In this document: in pieces, positions 56,684-64,000 of the stretch
How the letters are laid out: every line of letters starts with the position of its first letter
Position numbering within the stretch: position 1 is the stretch's first letter
NCBI GenBank assembly: GCA_028751875.1
Contig: CM054143.1
Span: 68,034,194-68,098,193, forward strand
Reading direction: 5' to 3'
DNA length: 64,000 nucleotides
From: Rapana venosa
Lineage: Eukaryota; Mollusca; Gastropoda; Neogastropoda; Muricidae
The notes under the pieces: model-generated
The model's database searches: none
What the model saw: only the letters and a program-made list of their open reading frames with translations
What the model was told of the DNA's origin: nothing
Program-made: the position numbers and the translations under genes

Positions 56684-57868
56684 TGAAAGTTGAAAGGGCT
56701 GTGCAGCGCTAAGTGGCGACGCCGTTCTCTCCCGCTCTCCCCGGGCGAGTGCAGCCCGAATTCAAAATCTGAGCGCTTTGATTTGTTGCTTTACAAGATT
56801 CTGCGTTAAATATTTCTTACTTTAATTTTATTATTATTATAATCTGTAGATTGCAGTGTGGCTGCTCCTAGGTGAAGTTTGAAGATGGTTGTTGCGCAGT
56901 GATCTTGAGAAGAATGAACCTCACAGTTCTGTTGACAGAACGAGGAATTGTTAAAATTGTTTTGGTCTGTGTTGCAGATTACATGCTGGGAAGAAATTCC
57001 TCCACCATCTTCAGCATGCGCGATCACTGCATTTGCACCCCTGAATATAACCGCAGGCCAGATGATGAGAGTTGGGAAAGCAGTGGAGGCTGTGACAGAC
57101 AGGCTTTAGAGTAAGTTCAGTGCTTGGGTGAATGAAACTGTTTCTGCTTCATAGCGGAGTTCCCTGTTTAATACACTTAGTATCTTGGTCATTAAAATTG
57201 TTTTTTTGCAGATTATCTTTCGAATAGAAATGCTTTCTGCTGTTGTGTCAATAAAAGGAAGTGGATAGCAGAATCTTTCATCTTCATCATTTTAATTCTC
57301 CAGAAAAGTGTCAACAAAAATCTCAGGAAATTACCAACGAAGAAGACATTTTTGAAGTTGGGCAGTGGTCTCATTTTGCAAATCTAGAAAGACCATGTAC
57401 TTTTTTAGGCTCTTGATTCCTTTTGAGTAAATTTCATTTTGCAAACATGGATTCTGTTACCAAGAGGGTTGGTCTGTGCGAGGAAAGATTGGTAAAGGTG
57501 ATTTTAATTTCTTGACGGCTAACATTTGCTTGGATGATAGCCTCATGAGCAATCCACAGGCAAAAAGAGTTGTACAGGATGATCGTTGTTCTCTGTCATG
57601 AAAGTACAACTTTGCAGAAGAGAGATGAGGAGGGATAACATTGTCTGTGGCTTTTATCAAATTTACTGTTCACTCCACTAGACATTGGATGGGGACTTGC
57701 ATCACGTTTCTTTGAACAAGGGTAAAAGTAATGTTTATGTGAGACAGTCTGAAAAACTGCCACATCCATATTTGTGTAGTCTTGTGGAATGTTTTAAAAG
57801 TTTTGCTGAAGCTGAAAGCCGAGCCTACTCAGTTGTGGTGAGAAAGACGCGAGAGAAACTGCAAATTG
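55953..57868 (+). repeat. Tandem array unit 4, truncated in exon d
   Basis: Exon positions: a 56091-56475, b 56978-57110, c 57212-57491, d 57682 to about 57868. Exon d reads MDGDLHHVSLNKGKSNVYVR then breaks off near gagaaagacgcgagagaaac, where LINE-B begins. The rest of exon d, exon e and the AT-rich part are missing from this unit. A SINE-1 3' half (56631-56840) lies between exons a and b and is absent from the other units. Confidence 0.88.
56631..56840 (+). mobile_element. SINE-1 3'-half insertion, private to unit 4
   Basis: Starts near ggaaaacattttcaagctgc, followed by an A run of about 29 (56653-56681), then gctaagtggcgacgccgttc, ctctccccgggcgagtgcag, cccgaatt, and an (ATT)n tail at about 56826-56840. 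The 5' tRNA-like half is missing. Flanks match the uninterrupted sequence gacataat-cctctgtagat of unit 3. A short duplication of ataat is possible but unproven. Confidence 0.8.
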
Positions 57869-58575
57869 TATTCGATTCACTGTTCATGGTCCCCGTACCC
57901 GCCAGGGTCGTAAGGGGCGCTGCATGGTGGTGGACGTACGTGTGGTCCAGATGGCTCACTTAGCCTCGGTCGTGGCGAGTGCCTGGGTGACACTGAAGTC
58001 CTCCCTGTCCAATCTACGGATTGGTCGTCGGCCCACTTTCTCCTCAGGTCTGCCCCGTCATCTCGTATCCCTCTGGACTGTTCCTTGAAGGATGGTCTGC
58101 TTTGCAAGTCCTTCTGAGCGTGTTACTGTTTGCCCTTACATCTGAGTTTCCTATTTTTCGCCTGTGGGTCAAGTAGTTTCATAGTCTCCGCACTGTTGAG
58201 TGATCATTTGCGGACTTCATTGTTGGTGACATGGGCCTTGTTTGAGATGCCAAGGAGCCTTCTAGGCATCTCATTCCTACTGCTTGGATCCTCTTTTGTT
58301 GGTTGCGTTCAGTGTCCATGCATCACAAGCATAAAGCATGATTTGAGGTGACTAGCGCCATTTAGTAACTTTACCTTGGTTCCGAGAGGGATGTTTTCTG
58401 TCTCTCCTATGGTCTTAAGTCTTGCATTGCTGCTGCTGTTTGTGCCGCTCTGCTGGATTTCGGTCTTAGATCCCTCCTCACTTAATGATGGCGCCAGGTA
58501 CTTGAAATGGTCAACCTGTCTCCGTTTCTTTTCGCTTGAGAGTGATCTTGGTGGTGATTGGCTGGCACTGTTTGA
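57869..58575 (-). mobile_element. LINE-B 3' part (sense on minus)
   Basis: Minus-strand fragments follow the RT C-terminal order: ITTKITLKRKETET, DHFKYLAPSLSEEGSKTEIQ, NIPLGTKVKLLNGA, RRLLGISNKAHVTNNEVRK, RKWADDQSVDWTGRTS, and end near PYDPGGYGDHEQ. Related to LINE-A but a different family. Indel-rich and inactive. Together with the next entry it forms a single insertion with an inverted 5' end. Confidence 0.82.
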
Positions 58576-59735
58576 CAGGCCAAGGAAGACCAAGGAGGAA
58601 TGGATAGAGAAACATTGTACAGATATCGTAAAGTGAGCCTGACAAAGAATAATTGCAGAAGGCATTACAGATTGTGAAAGAGCTCACCAAACAGAAACAG
58701 GCAAGAGTCAGTAACATCCGGACAAGAAGGGAATTGCCTAACAGAACACAAGAAGGAAAGCGTTGGAGATGGCGGAATTATGTTCGAACTCTACATTCAT
58801 CAGACACTAGCAACCCAGCGTACTGCAAGCCAAGCCTCATCGGAAATAAAGTCAAACTTCCAATTCTACGAGAGGAAGTAGAAGTAGCAATTTAGACGCT
58901 GAAGAAAGGAAAATAGCAGGAATCGAACAACATCCCATGAGTGCTGATCACACGGGGGAGGGAGAAGCAGTGCAGACACCTTCAGTATCTGACAAGATCT
59001 GGCACGGACGGTGAGTGGCCTAACCATGGACCCAATCACTCATCATCACTCTCACCAAGAAAGGAATCTCCAGCGATGCCAAAACTACAGGACAATCAGC
59101 CTATAAAGTCATGCCAGTAAAGTCATGCTGAAAGTGTTCCTGAACAGGCTGAAAACACAGGCAGAAGGATTCATCGCCGAAGAGCAGGCCGGTTTCTGCC
59201 CAAATAGAAAGCCACCACAGAACAGATATTCAACCTGGAGGGTTCTGTGATGAGAATTACAGACAGCATCAACAAGACTCTTCCACCGTCTTCATGATTT
59301 TAAGGAAGGCCTTCGATAGAGTACGGCCATGAACGTATTGTGGGGCCACCATGATACAAATTAAACATGGGCCAAGAAAGCTGATCCACACCATCAAGGA
59401 ACTCTACCTCAAAGGCCTCCTGTGCAGTACTCGTTACAGGGCACGGTTGGGGAATTGTTCCGTACCTTCATTGGGGTCGACAGGGATGTCTGCTGTTGCG
59501 ACACTGTTTAACATTTTCCTCGAACACTTCATGGACTGACGCCTTTGGAAGATCACACAGGACAGTCGCCATGGGAGGTGCGGAACAATCACCAACCTCA
59601 GGTTTGCCGATGACATTGACGGGTTTCTGCAGGAAATGAAGAGGAAATGGCCAACTAGAAGCAACTGGTGAAAATATCTCACGATACGGCATGGAATATC
59701 AGCGCCGAGAAAACAAGCTATGTATCTGATACGTG
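58565..59735 (+). mobile_element. LINE-B 5' part, inverted (twin-priming structure)
   Basis: Plus-strand fragments run from the pre-RT linker to just past the active site: KTKEEWIEKHCTDIVK, VKLPILREEVEVAI, then broken matches to EEQAGF and TTEQIFNL, FKEGLR-like motif A, a scarred motif B (GRQGCLLLRHCLTFSSNTS), TNLRFADDIDG (plus-strand frame near 59595-59625), and ISAEKTS near the end. The segment ends about 15 residues before the point where the minus-strand part begins. It is head-to-head with that part at about 58570. Confidence 0.8.
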
Positions 59736-60090
59736 AAGATAAGAATCCATAAATTGAATAAAGATAAATACGAATACAAAATACTGTTGGAGATTTATCA
59801 GTTGCACACCCCCAGCCTAGGTCCGATGAAGAAAGGAAAAAGAAATGAAAATGGAGCAGCTAAAGGGAGGTAATCTGTATGATAATGTGTGATACTGTTC
59901 AATCTGCGGCCTTATTGAATTATTTTGAGTGCTGATTTTACAAACCCCCCCCCCCAATGTAAATATCCATAAAATTTCGGGGGACTTTTGCTTTTTCTCA
60001 GTGGAAGGACTGGTCTATTTAACAGAAGGCGAACCTTTCCTGTATGTACTGTTGAGATAACAGGTAAAAAACAAATCCTAAAAGATGCAA
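59736..60090. other. Unassigned sequence
   Basis: AT-rich, with a C run at 59947-59956. The tandem unit does not resume here. No gene recognised. Confidence 0.4.
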
Positions 60091-60775
60091 TGTTAATAAT
60101 AATAATAATACATGGAATTTATACAGCGCTATATCTTGCAATAAACATCAAAGTGCTCTCAATTCATCCTAGTCTCTCACTTGCAGCCAGTTACAATTAA
60201 CAGATTTTTTACAAATTCAAATGTAAACCACCACACGGCACATTTAACAGTTTTTTTACAAATACAAATGTAAAACACACACACGGCGCGCGCACACACA
60301 CAAAGGTTGTACTCGGGCAGGCAGATTTGGGGGGGGGCGGGGGGGGGGGTGGGAGTTGGTTATTCAGGGCTGAGGGACAGAATGCGATGAAACAAGAGGA
60401 GAATCTTAGGTTTGAAATAAATGCTCCGTCTTTAGGGGCCTGGGGGGGAAAAATTTAAAAGCATCTGATAGTAGGCTTTTGGCGAAGAGAGAGAGGGAGG
60501 CCATTCCAGCTGCATATGGACCAGATACAGAGAAAGAAGAGTGACGGCCAACAGTGGGACTGGTTGAATCTAGGATATTCTTAAGCTCAAGGTATCTGCA
60601 GCAGAGCGGAGGGGTAACGAAGAAGGGAGTGTACTGGTGGAAGACATTCACAGAGGTAGGATAGGTGCTGGGTTTGTGCGGACTTTTGTAACAGAGGGTA
60701 CAGATCTTTATTAGTTTACCCTCTTGTGGCACAGGCATGCCAGTGAGAGTTCGCAACGAGGAGTAATGTGCTCAG
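60091..60775 (-). mobile_element. CR1-like LINE 3' end with (TTA)n tail
   Basis: The minus strand encodes a C-terminal RT fragment: GKLIKICTLCYKSPHKPST, TPFFVTPPL, TVGRHSSFSVSGPYAAGM, and LKTEHLFQT at the stop. It then runs through an untranslated region matching 950-1250 to tatagcgctgtataaattcc and a (TTA)n tail (60094-60110 on plus as aataataataataata). (AC)n, gcgcgc and G runs interrupt the untranslated region near 60270-60352. 5'-truncated and inactive. Confidence 0.82.
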
Positions 60776-60944
60776 ATTTTTTCTTTTGAGGACAATGTTC
60801 TTACAAAGATGGTGTGTTAAAAGATTGTGGGGCGAGGGGGTGGGGGCTTGGGGTATGTTTTTTGTTGTTGTTGTTAACAGAAAGTTAGAAAATATAGATA
60901 TGAAAGGATACCTGGAAGATTTTTTTTTTTTAAAAACATTCATC
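60776..60944. other. Junction between CR1-like LINE and duplicated segment
   Basis: T-rich sequence ending acattcatcag|gtgaattaaa. The equivalent at 44571-44588 is attccttcag|gtaaatta. The exon at 44505-44579 itself is not recognisable here, so the duplication appears to begin at about the exon's 3' splice boundary. Confidence 0.45.
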
Positions 60945-61684
60945 AGGTGAATTAAAAAAAAAAATTGATTTGTGTATTTTGAGGATAAATGGAATAAGTA
61001 CTCTGTGTACTTTTTTTACATCAGTGCCGATGTGTATGCGTTTTGGAAATTTTGTCATCCATTCACTTTACTCTTCCGAAAAAGCGGATTGTGGTTTTAA
61101 CGTGCATGTGCAAAAGATTTCTGGTGCATTCGACACACAGGATCTGTTTATTAGTCTCTCCTTAGAACTTTTTGGTGTGGGTGTTTGTGGGTATGTTGCA
61201 TGCACATTGTGAGAGAGAGTAAAATGCAGTATTTTTGTCAGTCTAGCGTGGGTGCATTGCTGTGTATTGATTGAGAAGGAGGAAAAAGCTGTAATCTGAT
61301 ATTCAATTAATATATCATTAGCTTTTTACCATTGACAAAATTGATTCGTTTTTATGTTTTTGATTGTAAGCAAATACATTTTTTTTTAATGGACACTGAA
61401 CTTCAGTGTATTGAAATTACCTTTTATAAGACTTCTATTGCAGTATTGGTTGAAAAGAATCCATAGTTTGTTAGTGAATAATAGTTATTTATTTTATTTT
61501 ATTCTGTTATTTCGAGGATAATGGGAATAAGCATCATGTGCTGTTTCTTCATCAGTCCCTGTGTGTATGCAATTTTCATTATTTTTGTTCATCCATTCCA
61601 TTTTCAAAAGATTGTTAAATTGTTAACTGAATTGTTATAAAGTGTTAAATCAATAAATGTTCTGATGTACCACTGCATTGTTAA
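60945..61684 (+). repeat. Diverged copy of 44.58-45.30 kb
   Basis: Colinear with 44580-45300, including both R1 copies, but with scattered one-base indels and substitutions (for example ttcagatgtacc versus ttctgatgtacc). Confidence 0.9.
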
Positions 61685-64000
61685 TAACAGTAATTTTAAA
61701 TGTTATCATCCATGCCTTGTGAGCATGCCAAGCATGGCATGTGTTTTGTAGTGTGTTTGAGAGCTATGATAAGATATGGGTGCTTTTTCCTGCATCTGTA
61801 AAGAAAGTTTATATGTAAAATCTTCATATTAGTGTTTTATATATATAAATGTATGGAATTTTTATTGCGCCAAATCTTGTAATACAAACAGAATAAAAGC
61901 GTTGCAATTCAATTCATTTGATTTATACACAGGCAAAGTTAAGTCTACATAATAACACAATAAACATATATATAAATTATAATAATATTACATGGTATTA
62001 CTTATATAGTTGGGTCTGTTCAAATTCTATTTTTTCTTTTACTTGGGTAGGCAGTCTAGTCCCACGAGAGTGCCACCATTTTTTACTCTTTTTTTTATAT
62101 ATTTTTATTTTTATTTTTTTAAAGAGCTTTGCCTGGGGAGCTCTCTTGCACAGCAGCGTTTCAGTGTGAAGGCTGGAAGGTGTGTATGTGATAGAAATGA
62201 ACCTCTGTCTCCTCTTTGAATTCTGATATGCACACACGCACACTGAAGCGTGGCAGATATGAATGGCAGCTTTTTTGTGTAGGGGAGGTTTGAGCATTCG
62301 GTGTCCTGTGGCAGGAAAGCCCATTTCCAGTGTCAGTTGCAATCGGAATGGTAAGAATCTGGCAATGTTTTCCAGGACCATATGACAAGCGCTGTGTTTC
62401 TTGTGTGCCGCTGTTGATGCAGGAAAAACTGGCAGGAAGCTGAAGAGTTCAGTCCACTACCACGTCTGCAAAGTCCTCTTCTTTTCAGCCTGGGTCCATT
62501 CATGAATTTAATTCTTCATTAAGGTGAGGAGTTCAGAATATGATTTGTGGCTCCATTGGTGTAGTCACATGCACAGACATGACATGCTCTTCAAGGGAGA
62601 GTTAATAAGCCATTGCAATGTCTGTTGTATTAATGGTCAGTACATGCACCACTGGCTTTTCTTGATCTTGTGTAGACATAATTCCCTGTAGGACGCAGTG
62701 TGGCTGCCTCCTGGTGAGTTAAAGATGGTTGTTGCGCAGTGATCTTGAGATAAATGTACCTCATCTGTTCTGTTGACAGAATCGAGGATTGGTAAAAATG
62801 GTTGTGGTCTGTGTTGCAGATACCATGCTGGAAGAATTCCTTCCACCCTCTTGCCATGCGGGATCTCAGCATTGAACCCCCTGAATTATCACCGCAAGGC
62901 CAGTTGTTGAGGAGTTTGGGAAAGCTCGTTGGTTGAGAGTCTGTGACAGACAGGCTAGAGTAAGTTCGTGCATGGGTGAAACTTTATGCTTCATAGCGGA
63001 GTTCCCTGTTTATACCACTCTAGTACTCTTTGTCATTAAATTGTTTTTTATGGCAGATTATCTTTCGGATTAGAAATGGCTTGTTGTCGTCAAATAAACT
63101 GGTAGTGGATAGCAGAAACATTCATCATCTATCAATTACTTTCAGAAAAAAGTGATCAACCAAAAAACACAGGGAAGTTACCAACGAGAAGGCATTTCTC
63201 TGAAGATGGGCGGTTGTGGTCATTTTGAAAACTCTAGAAAGACCATTACTTTTTGGCTCTTGATTTCCGTTTTGAGTAAATTTCATTTTGCATACAAGGA
63301 TTCTGTTTTACCAAGGGGTTGGACTGTGCAGAGGAAAAGATTTGGTAATAGGTGAATTTAATTTCATAGATAATAAATTTGCTTGTGTGAGCCTTCATGA
63401 GCATTCCACTGGCAAAGAGTTGACAGGATGATCGTGTTCACTGTCTGGAAAGTACACGGGCAAAGAGATGATGAGGAGGTCTAAATTGTCTTGGCCTTTA
63501 TCAATTTTTACTTTTCACTCCATAGACAGTGGATGGGGACTTGCATCACGTTTCTTTGAACAAGGGTAAAAGTAATGTGTATGTGAGCTAGTCTGATAAA
63601 AACTGCATATCCATTATTAGTGAAGGTCTTGTGGAATTTTGTCAAAGTTTTGCATGAAGCTGAAAGTGTCGAGCTACTCAGTTGTGTGAGATAAGACGGA
63701 GAAAAAGTTTGCAAAGAATAATGGGCATTATGGCTCATTTCTAGCTGATCTTCCACTCTGCCAAATACGCAGATCAGTACATAACCAGTGTGTTTTATTT
63801 ACCAATATTCTGCTGCATCTTGTGAAGACCAAAAAAATAACGATGCCTGTCGTGATGAAGCCCTGATGTAACTTCTGAGTTGGCTTGAGATGAAATGAAC
63901 TTCGATCTGTGTGTTAGGGGTTCAAGGTTAGATGTAGAAGCGGCTGGGTACCTGCATGCAATGTTAATAATAATGGGGCTATGCATACAGATCAAAGCTG
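61685..64000 (+). repeat. Exact copy of 45,301-47,616 (array unit 5)
   Basis: Every base I compared is identical to the segment 16,384 bases upstream, from taacagtaat at 61685 to the window edge. It carries candidate exons a 62154-62523, b 62820-62959, c 63057-63344, d 63526-63787 and the start of e at 63918. It presumably continues beyond the window. Confidence 0.95.

Noticed and set aside
57877..58107. Proline-rich host protein fragment (RPPPCSAPYDPGGYGD)
   Set aside because: It is the frame-shifted C-terminus of LINE-B, with the expected RKWADDQSVDWTG block directly before it.

Overview
This is animal nuclear DNA, most likely from a mollusc and probably a marine gastropod. That assignment is an inference from repeat content: tRNA-derived SINEs with a core of the type common in mollusc genomes, several non-LTR retrotransposon (LINE) families, a PiggyBac fragment, and very long (AC)n, (TCTG)n and minisatellite tracts. 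There is no operon structure, and no complete host gene, rRNA, tRNA or CRISPR array was recognised. Consensus quality is uneven. The frames of clearly coding segments break through one-base indels, and about 17.9-28.3 kb looks like almost uncorrected long-read sequence.

Layout. 0-1.3 kb: a LINE endonuclease/linker fragment fused to the 3' end of a CR1-like LINE. 1.56-4.63 kb: a 45-50 bp minisatellite of about 65 copies. 4.6-6.24 kb: a possible and a clear N-terminal PiggyBac transposase fragment on the minus strand. 6.7-9.5 kb: a nest of three retroelement families in which one 10-11 bp target sequence occurs three times. 9.5-15.8 kb: largely unique sequence with one candidate minus-strand exon at 13.2-13.4 kb. 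15.88-17.88 kb: the best LINE-A copy, on the minus strand. 17.9-28.3 kb: the low-quality block, still holding a degraded LINE-A copy, a SINE, a hairpin-forming minisatellite and G-rich tracts. 28.3-33.7 kb: mainly simple repeats, including 1.5 kb made almost only of A and C with occasional T. 33.9-41.5 kb: two copies of a roughly 4.5 kb repeat block, each with a SINE and a long TCTG tract.

43.2-64 kb is the most interesting part. Candidate plus-strand exons appear at 43.49 and 44.51 kb. They are followed by a tandem array of 3.4-3.5 kb units (45.63, 49.17, 52.53 and 55.95 kb). Each complete unit repeats the same five candidate exons with matching splice signals. This looks like an intragenic or whole-gene tandem duplication of a host gene that I cannot name. 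The fourth unit carries a private SINE insertion and ends at a LINE with the inverted 5' end expected from twin priming (57.87-59.74 kb), followed by a CR1-like LINE 3' end. From 61,685 to the window edge the sequence is an exact copy of 45,301-47,616, at an offset of exactly 16,384 bases. Neighbouring copies of the same unit differ by many substitutions and indels, so the exact copy is either a very recent duplication or an assembly artefact.
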